Origin: Pseudidiomarina aquimaris
Lineage (GTDB): Bacteria > Pseudomonadota > Gammaproteobacteria > Enterobacterales > Alteromonadaceae
Reading direction: 5' to 3'
NCBI RefSeq assembly: GCF_003987395.1
Contig: NZ_PIPT01000001.1
Coordinates: 533,030-597,029 of the forward strand
DNA: 64,000 bases
Position numbers and translations under genes: made by a program. Of the stretch, positions 45,535-54,772 are shown in pieces. Every line of letters begins with the position of its first letter. The stretch's first letter is position 1. Under the pieces are notes generated by a model. That model was not told where the DNA came from, made no database searches, and worked only from the letters and a program-made list of their open reading frames with translations.

Positions 45535-46353
45535 ATCTTCAAGCTGCTGATAATACTGCTTTTCATATCTAACTGGAGACAGCCCTCCATTTGTACCATG
45601 GTTACGTCTGGGATTGTAGAATCCTTCGATGTAATCGAATATCTCAGCCCTTGCCTCAGCGCGAGTCGAGTAGATTTTTCTCCTCACCCTATCCTTTTTA
45701 AGCAAAGAGAAGAAGCTTTCGGCAACCGCATTGTCGTGACAGTTGCCTTTCCTACTCATACTGGCTTCTAGGTTGTGCTCGTTTAGGAAGGAACGCCAAT
45801 CAGATGAGGTATATTGAATCCCCTGATCAGAATGAACCAACACTTTTTCTTTTGGTCGGCGACGCCATACCGCCATCAACAGAGCATCAATGACTAAATC
45901 AGCTTTGGGGCTACTTTTCATTGTCCACCCAACGACACGCCGCGAGAATAAGTCGATAACCACGGTAAGATATAACCAACCTTCGTAGGTTCGGATGTAA
46001 GTAAAGTCAGTCACCCAGAAGCAGTCAGGTTTATCTACCGTGAATTCACGATTAAGAGTGTTTGGAGCTGCCGTGCTTGTTTTGCCGCCTTTGAACCCTG
46101 GATGACGTTTATAGCCGCGTACAGCGCGAATACTAGCTTCCCGCATTAACCGGTGCACGCGGTTCTTCCCGCAAGTCTCACCATCACTTTTGAGGTCAAT
46201 CGTGATATTTCGATAGCCATACGTGCAACCGCTTTCCAACCAAAACTGCTTAATTTTTCCCAGTAAGCGGTTGTCATCTTTAGCCTTCGCACTCAAAGGC
46301 TGCTTTAACCACGCATAAAATCCGCTACGCTCAATATTGAGCACGTGACACAT
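45529..46353 (-). CDS. IS3-family transposase OrfB (DDE integrase domain)
   Basis: DDE integrase domain of 274 residues from the first ATG. Catalytic residues: Asp in FWVTDFTYI, Asp in VLVHSDQGIQYTS, and Glu in NAVAESFFSLLKKD. The frame is open further upstream through KYAFIRERLPRYPIKTMCHV to the slippery AAAGAAAAG at 46407-46399 near the end of orfA. The active transposase is therefore probably an OrfAB fusion made by -1 frameshifting. Confidence 0.95.
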   Translation of the reverse strand: MCHVLNIERSGFYAWLKQPLSAKAKDDNRLLGKIKQFWLESGCTYGYRNITIDLKSDGETCGKNRVHRLMREASIRAVRGYKRHPGFKGGKTSTAAPNTLNREFTVDKPDCFWVTDFTYIRTYEGWLYLTVVIDLFSRRVVGWTMKSSPKADLVIDALLMAVWRRRPKEKVLVHSDQGIQYTSSDWRSFLNEHNLEASMSRKGNCHDNAVAESFFSLLKKDRVRRKIYSTRAEARAEIFDYIEGFYNPRRNHGTNGGLSPVRYEKQYYQQLEDV

Positions 46354-46385
46354 GGTTTTAATCGGGTAGCGTGGGAGTCGCTCCC

Positions 46386-46679
46386 TTATGAACGCGTACT
46401 TTTCTTTGACTTCCCTGCAAAGTACACGGCGGCTTCCTTTAATATGTCACGTTCCTGTGTAACCCGCTTTAACTCCGCTCTAAGTCTACGCAGTTCAGCT
46501 GCCTGATCATCATCTTGCTTCCGTTGGCTCGCTGGCTTGTCATAGCGTTTAACCCAATCTGACAGGGATTTGTAGCTCACACCTAATCGTTCAGCGACAG
46601 ACGTCAGTGAATGACCTTGTTTCGTGACTTGCTCAACGGCTTGGGTTTTAAATTCTTCCGGGTAGCGTTTTCCGCTCAT
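46386..46679 (-). CDS. IS3-family transposase OrfA (HTH)
   Basis: 97-residue protein with a helix-turn-helix (KRYPEEFKTQAVEQV then TSVAERLGVSYKSLSDWVKR) and a leucine-zipper-like helix ending ERDILKEAAVYFA, characteristic of IS3-family OrfA. The AAAGAAAAG slip site lies in its last codons. Confidence 0.95.
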   Translation of the reverse strand: MSGKRYPEEFKTQAVEQVTKQGHSLTSVAERLGVSYKSLSDWVKRYDKPASQRKQDDDQAAELRRLRAELKRVTQERDILKEAAVYFAGKSKKSTRS

Positions 46680-46720
46680 GTAAACACCTCATAGTTTATG
46701 CAATTATAAAGCTATAAAGT

Positions 46721-46744
46721 GTCTAGGTAACTAGGGGCTTACCA
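46721..46744. repeat. IS3 right terminal inverted repeat
   Basis: Inverted match of the left end, differing only at two adjacent bases near the inner side. Confidence 0.9.
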
Positions 46745-46858
46745 TCGGCAATTCAAAATTTTCTTTACGTCGGTTGATTTTGGCATCAACAAGCCGTCAG
46801 CCAAGACGTTGGCAGCAACAGACAAACTTCACCAGCTTCTTTATTAAATACAAGAATT

Positions 46859-47983
46859 TCACAACCAACGTTTAAGTATCATAGCCACACGTCCCTGCCA
46901 CCTCGTTACACCATCACGCTTTTTCCAGTCGTTAAGTGATATACATTCCGACAATGATAAATCCTCAATGAACTGCTGCTTGAGCTTTCTCGCCAGTTGT
47001 TGGTCGATGGTTGCAAGGTTCAGTTCGTAGTTTGTGAATAAACTTCGATAGTCCAGATTGGACGTACCCACCATCGACCAATGATCGTCGGTCACCACGG
47101 TCTTTGCGTGCAGTACCCGGGGCAGGTATTCGTATATCTTTACACCAGATTCAAGTAGCGATGCATAAATATGTCGAGCGGCCCAGCGCGCTATGCGTAC
47201 ATCGGTTTTGCCGGGGACCAATAGCCGGACATCCACACCCCGCTCTGCCGCCTTGCATAATTGCCTGAGAGTATGATTGTCGGGAACAAAATAGGGTGTC
47301 GTCAGGTAAATATACTTTTTAGCCTTGCTAAAGGCTTCCCCATACACACAGCGCAGACGGTGGCGACAGCTTAGCGTTTGATTGTGCAGAAGTTTGCTAC
47401 CTTCGGCCTTTTGTAGAGGCTGCGAACGCAGCTTCCCGTGCCAAAATGCATCAAACAACTGCGCCGCCACGCTGACAAGCGAACCATCAAAGCTCACATG
47501 GGTATCACGCCAACGGGCCTCACCATAGTGTTTGCAGGAATTTTCCTTGTGAATATTGAAACCGCCGAGATAGGCGATACGGTTATCAACTATCAGCAAT
47601 TTACGATGATTGCGGTGGTTATAGCGCCATGGTCTGCGCCAGCTCCAACGGTGGAACCAGCGCAGTTCCACACCATTATCGCGCATGTGATTTTGCATCT
47701 TGCGCGAGAACCAGAACAGGGAACCCGCGGCATCGATATGAACTTTCACTTTAATGCCAGACCGCGCCCGTTCAATCAACGCCCGACAAAACTCTTGCCC
47801 CACTATATCATCGGCAAAAATATAACTTTCCAACTGTATGCTGTCTTGTGCCCTGTCGATCGACCTCAGCATCGATGCATAGAGTGCATCACCTTCAATA
47901 AAGAGTCGGAAGGACTCGCTACTCATGTGTGGCAGCTCCGTACACCTACAATCAGATGTATTCGTGTTCATAATGTTATGCAA
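46859..47983 (-). CDS. Cardiolipin-synthase-like phospholipase D family protein
   Basis: Protein of 374 residues with two phospholipase-D HKD motifs, HRNHRKLLIVDNRIAYLGGFN and VLHAKTVVTDDHWSMVGTSNLD. Length, and the absence of N-terminal transmembrane helices, resemble ClsB/ClsC cardiolipin synthases, which make cardiolipin from phosphatidylglycerol or phosphatidylethanolamine. The ATG at 47983 or the one four codons later may be used. It is the last gene of the island before the IS3 element, about 470 bases from its upstream neighbour. Confidence 0.87.
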   Translation of the reverse strand: MHNIMNTNTSDCRCTELPHMSSESFRLFIEGDALYASMLRSIDRAQDSIQLESYIFADDIVGQEFCRALIERARSGIKVKVHIDAAGSLFWFSRKMQNHMRDNGVELRWFHRWSWRRPWRYNHRNHRKLLIVDNRIAYLGGFNIHKENSCKHYGEARWRDTHVSFDGSLVSVAAQLFDAFWHGKLRSQPLQKAEGSKLLHNQTLSCRHRLRCVYGEAFSKAKKYIYLTTPYFVPDNHTLRQLCKAAERGVDVRLLVPGKTDVRIARWAARHIYASLLESGVKIYEYLPRVLHAKTVVTDDHWSMVGTSNLDYRSLFTNYELNLATIDQQLARKLKQQFIEDLSLSECISLNDWKKRDGVTRWQGRVAMILKRWL

Positions 47984-48454
47984 TTCCTAATTGACCTCTC
48001 TCAGTTATCAGAGTCCAGATTGGAAATCTCAATTAAATGCCACCACTGGCTTCTCCTAGGAATAAACATAGGCACTCGCTGCTGGTACGTTAGATACACT
48101 CGGCCAAACTCTGCCTGCGCTTTTTTTTCTTTTTTCCAACATGACGTAAGCGAACACAATCACGCGAAACAGGACAACAGAAAACAGCGTGAACTAATTG
48201 ACAACACATCCGTCGAATAATGCAATAAACAAACTGAAATACTAAGGATGTCGAACCAAACCTGCAACCTTGCAGTATGTTGTAATAACTGCTGTATGCA
48301 ATGTAAATCGCAAAGGCTATCACGATGCCAAAACCTATTGGGCAGGGGAAATCGGTATATTCGGTAGTTTATTATCTGATCTTTCTATCATCTATTTACC
48401 TTTTAAATTTTCAGAAGAATTCGTTTTCCGGCACCATACCTTACCATGGCCTAG
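47984..48454. other. 471-base region without a supported gene
   Basis: AT-rich sequence between the cardiolipin-synthase-like gene and the Rieske gene. It contains a pyrimidine tract (about 48119-48137). Short open frames on both strands (such as a 77-codon minus-strand frame at 48090-48323) lack ribosome-binding sites and recognisable sequence. It probably contains the promoter of the downstream gene, but none is obvious. Confidence 0.6.
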
Positions 48455-49051
48455 CTAACTCGTTTGTCCATCAGCACCGATTTCAAGCACTTTATTGTCT
48501 AGATAATGATGGGGAGGAATAATCAAGTTCGTCGGTGCAGGGACGCCCTTAAATACCCGCCCTGCGAGATCAAACTTTGAACCGTGACAGGGGCAAAAAA
48601 AGAGTGCATGCTTAACTTCTGCTCGTCCATCCGGCTCATAGTTAGGCACGCAACCCAAATGGGTACAGATACCCACTGCCACAAAAACCTCCTTTTTGAT
48701 ACTGCGATAAGTATTCTTGGCGTAATCAGGTTGTTGATTAACTTCCGAATCCGGGTCCCGCAATTCTTCACGGTGACTTTCGAGATCCAGGTTCTTGAGA
48801 TTTTGGCGGGTTCGCCGCAACACCCAGACCGGCTTGCCCTGCCACGCAACCGTAATCATTTGCCCCGGCTCGATTTTGCTGACACCCACCCTCACTGACG
48901 CACCCACAGCTCTGACTTTAGAGCTAGGGTTCCACGACTGCACAAAGGGAATGGCAATACCAACCAATCCAGCCCCAGCCACAAACGAAGTGGCGCCTAT
49001 CAAAAACCGACGCCGGGTTTCGTTGGGTTCATTAATATCGTTCATATACAT
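48455..49051 (-). CDS. Rieske iron-sulfur protein (PetA-like), orphan
   Basis: Protein of 198 residues like the Rieske subunit of cytochrome bc1. The N-terminus has a twin-Arg motif in [13 protein letters not shown] followed by one membrane helix (Tat anchor). The 2Fe-2S ligands are in [10 protein letters not shown] and CPCHGSKFD, with the conserved Cys pair for the disulfide and the GPAP-like loop read here as GVPAPTN. No cytochrome b or c1 gene follows, unlike in petABC operons. The ATG at 49051 or the one two codons later may be used. Confidence 0.9.
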   Translation of the reverse strand: MYMNDINEPNETRRRFLIGATSFVAGAGLVGIAIPFVQSWNPSSKVRAVGASVRVGVSKIEPGQMITVAWQGKPVWVLRRTRQNLKNLDLESHREELRDPDSEVNQQPDYAKNTYRSIKKEVFVAVGICTHLGCVPNYEPDGRAEVKHALFFCPCHGSKFDLAGRVFKGVPAPTNLIIPPHHYLDNKVLEIGADGQTS

Positions 49052-49095
49052 TTTCCCAAGTTAACAAAGTGATTTTTAACTTTGAACAGTAGGCA

Positions 49096-50442
49096 TCAAT
49101 GCTGGTGCTTACCGTCTTCGTGTAGTAGTCGTTGCCGTCTATTCGAATGCAAGAACCACCTCTCGCCCGCTGCGATCAGTAACATCGTGATAAGAGCAAC
49201 ACCGATAACCCACGGGTCAGCGTTCAGTTTCACCCAAACAAAACCGAACAGTGTCAGCAAATCGAAAATAATGGCTACAATCGGTACCCAGCGCATTGCT
49301 TTAATTTCATCCGCCAAATAACGAATCACGCCCCAATGAATGGCAATGTCCATGACCAGATAAAAAACAATACCCAGGGCGGCTATCCGCGACAGGTCAA
49401 AAAAGGCCGTAAGAAAAATACCGAGTACCACGGTATAGGCAAGTGTATGTTTTTGGATACTTCCCGGCATGCCGAAATGTCTGTGGGGAACCAGTTTCAT
49501 TTCGGTCAACATAGCCAGCATCCGGGACACCGCAAAAATACTGGCAAGAATGCCGCCCGCAGTTGCCGTCATGGCAATTGCGACTGTAAACCATACTCCG
49601 TATTCTCCAAGCGCTGGTCGCGCAGCCGCTGCCAGGGAGTAATCGCGAGTATCTATGATTTCACTCAGGGATAGGTTACTGGCTACTGAAAAGCCAACCA
49701 GGGTGTAGATGACTACACACGCAACAATAGAGATAACGATAGCTCTTCCAACATTTCGCTTAGGATCGATTACCTCAGATCCACTGTTGGTAATGGTGGT
49801 AAAACCTTTAAAAGCCAAAATCCCGAGAGCGGTAGCACCAAGAAAATTTCCGGAGACTTCAACGTTACCCATGTGACCGAAATCTAGCGCTAGGCTATCA
49901 GCCACCCACACACCGATAATGCCGAACACCAAAATTCCGCCAATCTTTAACACTCCGATAAACCCAGCTACCTTTTGAATAAAGCGGTTACTTAACAGAT
50001 TGACGATAAACGCAAAAATAATCAGCCCCACACCCAGCATCGCCACCATTTGTCCGGATTCATCACCGCCGAATAATTGCATGGTATAGGAGCCAAACGT
50101 GCGCGCCAGGAAACTCTGCGCGATCACCATGGAGAAGTACATCAACAGGGCATTGAACGCTGTCGGCAAGCTGTCGCCATAGGCCTTATGTAAATACATT
50201 CCTATCCCTCCGGCTGAGGGATAGGCATTGGAAATTTTGACGTAAGAGTAGGCACTGAAAGAAACGACCATCGCTGCTGCCACAAATGCCAGCGGGAACA
50301 GTACGCCCGCCATTTCCGCCATTTGCCCGGTCAGTGCAAAAATGCCTGCGCCTATCATGACTCCTGTCCCCAGCATCACGGTACCGGAGAGCGTTAAGCT
50401 ACCCTTATCATAGTGAGTCGTGCGATCTGTGTCTTGCTTCAT
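49096..50442 (-). CDS. APC-family amino acid permease
   Basis: Twelve-helix permease of 448 residues of the amino acid-polyamine-organocation family. The first helix has GTVMLGTGVMIGAGIFALTGQ (unwound GAGIF motif), followed by FPLAFVAAAMVVSFSAYSYVKI and AYPSAGGIGMYLHKAYG. Substrate unknown. Its ATG directly follows the stop of the phosphoketolase gene, and the GGAGGAGAG ribosome site lies in the last codons of that gene, so expression is coupled. Confidence 0.9.
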   Translation of the reverse strand: MKQDTDRTTHYDKGSLTLSGTVMLGTGVMIGAGIFALTGQMAEMAGVLFPLAFVAAAMVVSFSAYSYVKISNAYPSAGGIGMYLHKAYGDSLPTAFNALLMYFSMVIAQSFLARTFGSYTMQLFGGDESGQMVAMLGVGLIIFAFIVNLLSNRFIQKVAGFIGVLKIGGILVFGIIGVWVADSLALDFGHMGNVEVSGNFLGATALGILAFKGFTTITNSGSEVIDPKRNVGRAIVISIVACVVIYTLVGFSVASNLSLSEIIDTRDYSLAAAARPALGEYGVWFTVAIAMTATAGGILASIFAVSRMLAMLTEMKLVPHRHFGMPGSIQKHTLAYTVVLGIFLTAFFDLSRIAALGIVFYLVMDIAIHWGVIRYLADEIKAMRWVPIVAIIFDLLTLFGFVWVKLNADPWVIGVALITMLLIAAGERWFLHSNRRQRLLHEDGKHQH

Positions 50443-52809
50443 TCACTCTCCTCCCGAACTTATTCTTTGTAGAACTTCTGCTACGATAAATTTGTCACTA
50501 CACTGATTCGCTTCCAGCAAGCCCTGCGTATCCAATGTGCCACCGCGGTTGCGATACCCAAATGCCAAACAACGGTCACTACCCAGATCTAGAGGTCGAC
50601 AAACACCTAAAAGAACCTCAGGCCGCATATGGGATACAAATACACGCAAGCGAACTGAGTTATCAAAAAATTGTGACTTCTCTACAAGCCTGCTGACAAT
50701 GGCCTTTTCATGCTCGTCGCGTGGAATCCTAAAACGGCCAGGTTCAAGCAGGTATGTGATACGGCTGCCAATGCCATTATCTCGCAATGCCTGACGGACT
50801 TCATGGCACACGCGTAACTGGTAGGCTCCAACCGCCACCAGTTCCACAACGACGGTGTCATCCTCTTCCACTGTCAGAGCGCCCTCTTCGACCAATTGTT
50901 GAGCCTGTTCAGAGCTGAAAGTTGTCGTGATTTCCTGTTTGGGAATGGTCATCGCCCAAATTTGGCCTTGGCTCTGATAGCATGCATCAAGGCAGGCAAC
51001 AGCAGTGCTAGCATCTGCGGGATAAACAACGCGCGTCATATCGCTCATTTCACCTAACAACACTTCACCAAACGATGAATCCTGATGGGATTGCTCATTT
51101 TTGCCATTCTCCCACAAATGTGAAGTAGCAATAACCGGAAGCGATAGCCATCGTGCAGGTCGATTGAGTTCTTTTTGGTGCCGTGCAAAAATTATTTCCT
51201 GACGTAGTGCGCCAATCATTTTCATGGCAAAGGCTTCATAACTGACCACCAGATTCATGCCACCTTTATTGGCCAGTGCCGCGCTTACTACGGCCTCCTC
51301 ATTAAGTGCGGTAATGACAGAACCATGTATCGATTCGGCCACACCATCTTCCGGGTTTAATACTCGATGTTTGAGAAGATCCAACGTTTTGCCCATGCGA
51401 TTACTTCGCAATTCATCAGGGTTGCCGATACGTACGCGCACGCCCGGATTGGCGAGATGCCACTCACACAAGCGCTTATCTACGGCTGCCATGGGTGACA
51501 ATGCTTGCCCCTTTTCGCACTGTGGTGAAGCAGTTGGTAGTTTTAAAACGACATCACGCTGACCGAGCGCATGGTATTTTTCCGGTACCCGGTTATCCGC
51601 CTTATGTTGTGTTATTTTTTCGATTGCACTGGTCAGCTCAGTACGCGGCAGAAAGAGCCTGGCAGCGTGTTCATTGAATAGCTGCCGAGCCCCGGCATCG
51701 CTACGAGGGTTGCCGGGCAAAGGCGTGCCGTGGGCTGCATTGGTGCCAGCACCGTAAAAACCGTAGCCTTTTTCCGTTTCGGCAATCAGGTACGGCAGTT
51801 TCACCGGATAACACATTTTTCCTGCACGAATATGTGCACTGCAGGCTTGCAAGCGTGCTTCAGATTCAAATATTCCCCAGATAAACGCAGCTGGATCGCG
51901 CCCGTCGATGGCGATCGGATGAAAGTCGTTCTGCTCCAAATGCTCATAAAACCAGGTCAGGCCGCCCTGCTGATACATGGTGGAGCGCTGATCAATACGC
52001 CGGCCATTGGCGATCATCACCGGTGTTACCAGACCACAGTCCTCGGCCCGCCACCAACGGCTGGCCCAGTCACTACCGCGCTGTTCTTCAAAAGCACCGT
52101 CACTCAGGAATGCCACCAGGCGTTCACCGGGCAGAGGCATATGCACGTATTGCAGCTCGGCAAAACCCAGGTAGCCACCTTCAATCAAACCGCCCGCCGT
52201 GTGTGGATTGACATGACTGCCTAATGGGACACCGGGGCAACCATCATCCGTAATCGCGTAGCTGTAAAAATCCTTGGCCAATTGCGACAGACCTTCATCA
52301 CTTAGGGGGTAGCGCTCCCCCTGTTCCGGATAGAGGTTCTGCAGTAACACATTGACCGCGTCTATGGCCGCCACACAGTGGCCCTGCCCCATCAACCAAC
52401 TTCGGGTTATTCCCGTCAGACGGTTAGCTACCATGTAAGCTACATAAGCAGGCACCATATTGAGCGAGCCGCCCGTATGTCCCTGAGGATTGGACTTAAA
52501 ATCTTCAGCGTCGAGGGAATTACCGGACAAGTCCACTTTGGTGCTGTAAGTCATATGCACCACCAACCACATCGCCGCACTTGTCAAACGGTCAGCAGCT
52601 GACAAAATATCCAGCACATCTTCAATTTGTTGGAAGCGCCCTTCACACACCAGTTGCTGGCACAGATCAAATATGCGAACTTGTGTTTCATCGCTGTGTT
52701 GTATAACCCCGTATCCATCTGCCCAGTGGGCAAAAGCCGAATAGGTTTCGCGATAAAGTCTTGCACGCTGTTCGATGCGATGGTGATTTTGTGGGTCAAT
52801 TGTATACAT
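50443..52809 (-). CDS. xfp: Phosphoketolase
   Basis: TPP enzyme of 788 residues (family about 790-830) that cleaves xylulose-5-phosphate, and often fructose-6-phosphate, with phosphate to acetyl phosphate and glyceraldehyde-3-phosphate (or erythrose-4-phosphate). Seen: MGQGHCVAAIDAVNVLL, EGGYLGFAELQYVH, FLSDGAFEEQRGSDWASRWW and VISYEAF-like LVVSYEAFAMKM. AAGGATGT precedes the ATG at 52809. It follows acetate kinase in the same direction, completing acetyl phosphate to acetate and ATP. Confidence 0.96.
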   Translation of the reverse strand: MYTIDPQNHHRIEQRARLYRETYSAFAHWADGYGVIQHSDETQVRIFDLCQQLVCEGRFQQIEDVLDILSAADRLTSAAMWLVVHMTYSTKVDLSGNSLDAEDFKSNPQGHTGGSLNMVPAYVAYMVANRLTGITRSWLMGQGHCVAAIDAVNVLLQNLYPEQGERYPLSDEGLSQLAKDFYSYAITDDGCPGVPLGSHVNPHTAGGLIEGGYLGFAELQYVHMPLPGERLVAFLSDGAFEEQRGSDWASRWWRAEDCGLVTPVMIANGRRIDQRSTMYQQGGLTWFYEHLEQNDFHPIAIDGRDPAAFIWGIFESEARLQACSAHIRAGKMCYPVKLPYLIAETEKGYGFYGAGTNAAHGTPLPGNPRSDAGARQLFNEHAARLFLPRTELTSAIEKITQHKADNRVPEKYHALGQRDVVLKLPTASPQCEKGQALSPMAAVDKRLCEWHLANPGVRVRIGNPDELRSNRMGKTLDLLKHRVLNPEDGVAESIHGSVITALNEEAVVSAALANKGGMNLVVSYEAFAMKMIGALRQEIIFARHQKELNRPARWLSLPVIATSHLWENGKNEQSHQDSSFGEVLLGEMSDMTRVVYPADASTAVACLDACYQSQGQIWAMTIPKQEITTTFSSEQAQQLVEEGALTVEEDDTVVVELVAVGAYQLRVCHEVRQALRDNGIGSRITYLLEPGRFRIPRDEHEKAIVSRLVEKSQFFDNSVRLRVFVSHMRPEVLLGVCRPLDLGSDRCLAFGYRNRGGTLDTQGLLEANQCSDKFIVAEVLQRISSGGE

Positions 52810-52839
52810 ATTACATCCTTAGTCGGCTAGTGAAAGCAG

Positions 52840-53952
52840 CTAAAAATCGTCTGCGAATTGTTGTTGTACCGCGTGTAGCATTGTACTGGCTTCATCGACA
52901 GCGACTACCCGGCACTGTACTTTTGATGTCTTAGAGGAGAGTAATATAGGCAGGTCACCGCTGGCCGATTGTGAACGTAACTCGATGCCCAAATGTGATA
53001 ACCCCGATAATAACTCTCGGCAAATGGCCAGGCTATGCTCAGCAACGCCCCCACTGAGCACAACTCCATCAAGTCCACCTAAAATCGAAAAATATGCTCC
53101 CAATGTTTTCTGGAATCGATATCGAAAAAGGTCAAATGCCAGACGACATTGAGGGTGTTCACTTGCAAATAGATCAGCCATATTATCTATGCCTCCAGAC
53201 AGTCCCTTCCAGCCGGCTTCCGTATTAAGAAGATGATCGATTTCGTTGGAGGACCAACCTTCCTGTTGCTGTAACCAAATCAGTAAACCGGGATCAATCT
53301 CACCGCTGCGTGTTCGCATTAGTAGGCCGTCATTAGGGGTAAAACCCATGGTAGTATCCACCGGTTTGCCGTTGCGAATCGCCGTCATTGAACAGCCGCT
53401 ACCCAGCTGTGCGGTCACTAGCGAAAATTGTTGCCGATACGGATTTTCTATACACCACTGACGCACCATATCTTGGTGCGCAAAGCCGTGAAAACCGTAT
53501 CGGCGCAACTGATGCCGTTCAATCAAATCCAAAGGCAGGCCGTAGATTTGTGCCACGGCCGGTAGGTTGATAAAAAACTGTGTATCAAATGCAGCAAATA
53601 CACGAAGGGACTCATCATACTGCTGACAACTTTCGATAAGCTCGATAGCGACCCTGTTGTGTAACGGCGCCAATAAATCGAGTGCTTTGAGTTTATTGAA
53701 AATGTAATGGCTGACCTCTATCGGGTGTGAAAACTGCGAACCGCCGTGCACTACCCTGACAATCACAGCGAAAATCTTATAAGCCGCTGTTGCTGACACA
53801 ATATGCTGAAACACATCGCTCCCAACAATTGTCAAGGCAATCTGTCCATGATCAATCGCAATAGGATCTTCATTGAGATCCTTGGTGAAGCTACAAAAGA
53901 CCGTCCACTTTATGCTGGAACTGCCGGGATTAAGAACCAATATGCAAGTCAT
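52840..53952 (-). CDS. ackA: Acetate kinase family protein
   Basis: ASKHA-fold kinase of 370 residues; E. coli AckA is 400. VLNPGSSSIKWTVF (phosphate 1), RVVHGGSQFS, RRYGFHGFAHQDM with the catalytic His, LGSGCSMTAIRNGKPVDTTMG and VVLSGGVAEHS are present. The usual FDTAFH appears as FDTQFF, and the C-terminal NEE region is altered, so it is a divergent short form. It converts acetyl phosphate and ADP to acetate and ATP; specificity for acetate versus propionate is not certain. It lies 30 bases upstream of phosphoketolase. Confidence 0.9.
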   Translation of the reverse strand: MTCILVLNPGSSSIKWTVFCSFTKDLNEDPIAIDHGQIALTIVGSDVFQHIVSATAAYKIFAVIVRVVHGGSQFSHPIEVSHYIFNKLKALDLLAPLHNRVAIELIESCQQYDESLRVFAAFDTQFFINLPAVAQIYGLPLDLIERHQLRRYGFHGFAHQDMVRQWCIENPYRQQFSLVTAQLGSGCSMTAIRNGKPVDTTMGFTPNDGLLMRTRSGEIDPGLLIWLQQQEGWSSNEIDHLLNTEAGWKGLSGGIDNMADLFASEHPQCRLAFDLFRYRFQKTLGAYFSILGGLDGVVLSGGVAEHSLAICRELLSGLSHLGIELRSQSASGDLPILLSSKTSKVQCRVVAVDEASTMLHAVQQQFADDF

Positions 53953-53973
53953 AACAGAGTCTTGCTGCTAGTC

Positions 53974-54231
53974 TTAGTCCAGCAAACGGTTATATATAGC
54001 AGCAAGTAGCCATCCCAAAATACCCGCTACTAGAGCCCAGGCTATCCCTCCCCAAACTACACCGGTAATGGTCAGATGCCAGCCCATATCCTGCAATTGC
54101 ATGTGTAGCATATCTCCGGATATGGACATAGCCATTGAAGGAATCACCGCCACTAGGACACTGCAAATAACCCAAAATACAATGGCACTGATTAAGCAGG
54201 CCAGGCCAAATTTAAATGTATGTAGTTTCAT
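53974..54231 (-). CDS. DUF5676-type small membrane protein
   Basis: 85-residue protein with two long hydrophobic segments (about 8-34 and 50-80). MKLHTFKFGLACLISAIVFW and the second-half WHLTITGVVWGGIAWALVAGIL-type helix resemble DUF5676, small membrane proteins common in metal-resistance and stress islands. Function unknown. It is 21 bases upstream of acetate kinase on the same strand. Confidence 0.78.
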   Translation of the reverse strand: MKLHTFKFGLACLISAIVFWVICSVLVAVIPSMAMSISGDMLHMQLQDMGWHLTITGVVWGGIAWALVAGILGWLLAAIYNRLLD

Positions 54232-54265
54232 ACCAAAACTCCTTCTATCGTGTAAATTTACCAGT

Positions 54266-54723
54266 CTACAAATCGCTAAACCGATTTGACGATTGCACTA
54301 TGCGCATCATTTCGTGTTCCTCCAGCGAAAGTAATGAATTCAATAACTCCATAGCTGATGGAATTTCCGCGCGCGATGCCAGATAGCGATATAGTTCGAT
54401 AACCTGCTGGTGTTGCTCGATAATCACGTCCATAATCTGCGAAGCATTGAGTTCGGCAAAAGGAGTGTCACAGTGGGCGTGTCGAGTAATAGGGTGGCGA
54501 TTTACATATTCATAACACCAGGTTTTGAGAGCGCTTGCTTCTCCGGATTTTTCAAAACCACTGACCACATCTTTCAATGTTTTTCATGTTCGGAAAGATA
54601 TGTCAGCATCATCCTAGCCCGCTCATCAAGGTTTTTATTTGCGCAGTGGAACAAACACTGGCTCAAGTGCTGGTGGAACTCTTTAGTCCAGTGTAGTACA
54701 TCTTTCAGGGTTTCAATTTGCAT
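54266..54723 (-). pseudogene. Frameshifted gene for a small helical protein
   Basis: The first part, from ATG at 54723 (MQIETLKDVLHWTKEFHQHL), ends at a TGA at 54576-54574 after EHEKH. The next frame continues without a gap as LKDVVSGFEKSGEASALKTW and ends FSDL at 54266. CATTGAAAG would read HLK if one T were added, so a single-base deletion in the codon for Leu explains the break. The intact protein would be about 152 residues, all helical, with EHEKHL and EEHEMMR pairs suggestive of a ferritin- or hemerythrin-like bundle, a weak guess. A sequencing error is also possible. Confidence 0.8.
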
Positions 54724-54772
54724 GATCTTTTCCTCTTATTAACCTTGTACGTATTTCAAAAAACCACCTCGA

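Larger units (their letters stand above)
45511..46744 (-). mobile_element. IS3-family insertion sequence, complete
   Basis: 1,234-base element bounded by 24-base terminal inverted repeats: TGGTAAGCCCCTAGTT-type left end (45511-45534) and the matching right end (46721-46744), 22 of 24 identical. The ends begin TG and end CA, as in IS3 elements. It holds orfA and orfB in overlapping frames with a -1 frameshift site. No target-site duplication is seen: bases before the left end read GGTGA, bases after the right end read TCGGC. It marks the border between chromosomal genes and the accessory region. Confidence 0.93.

Noticed and set aside
47438..48220. 260-codon open frame on the plus strand
   Set aside because: It lies antisense to the cardiolipin-synthase-like gene, whose two HKD motifs are intact; the plus-strand translation shows no recognisable protein and no good ribosome site.
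48090..48323. 77-codon minus-strand frame upstream of the cardiolipin-synthase-like gene
   Set aside because: Cys- and Lys-rich translation dominated by a homopolymer tract, with no ribosome-binding site.
51730..52224. 164-codon open frame on the plus strand
   Set aside because: Antisense to phosphoketolase, which has all its motifs on the minus strand.
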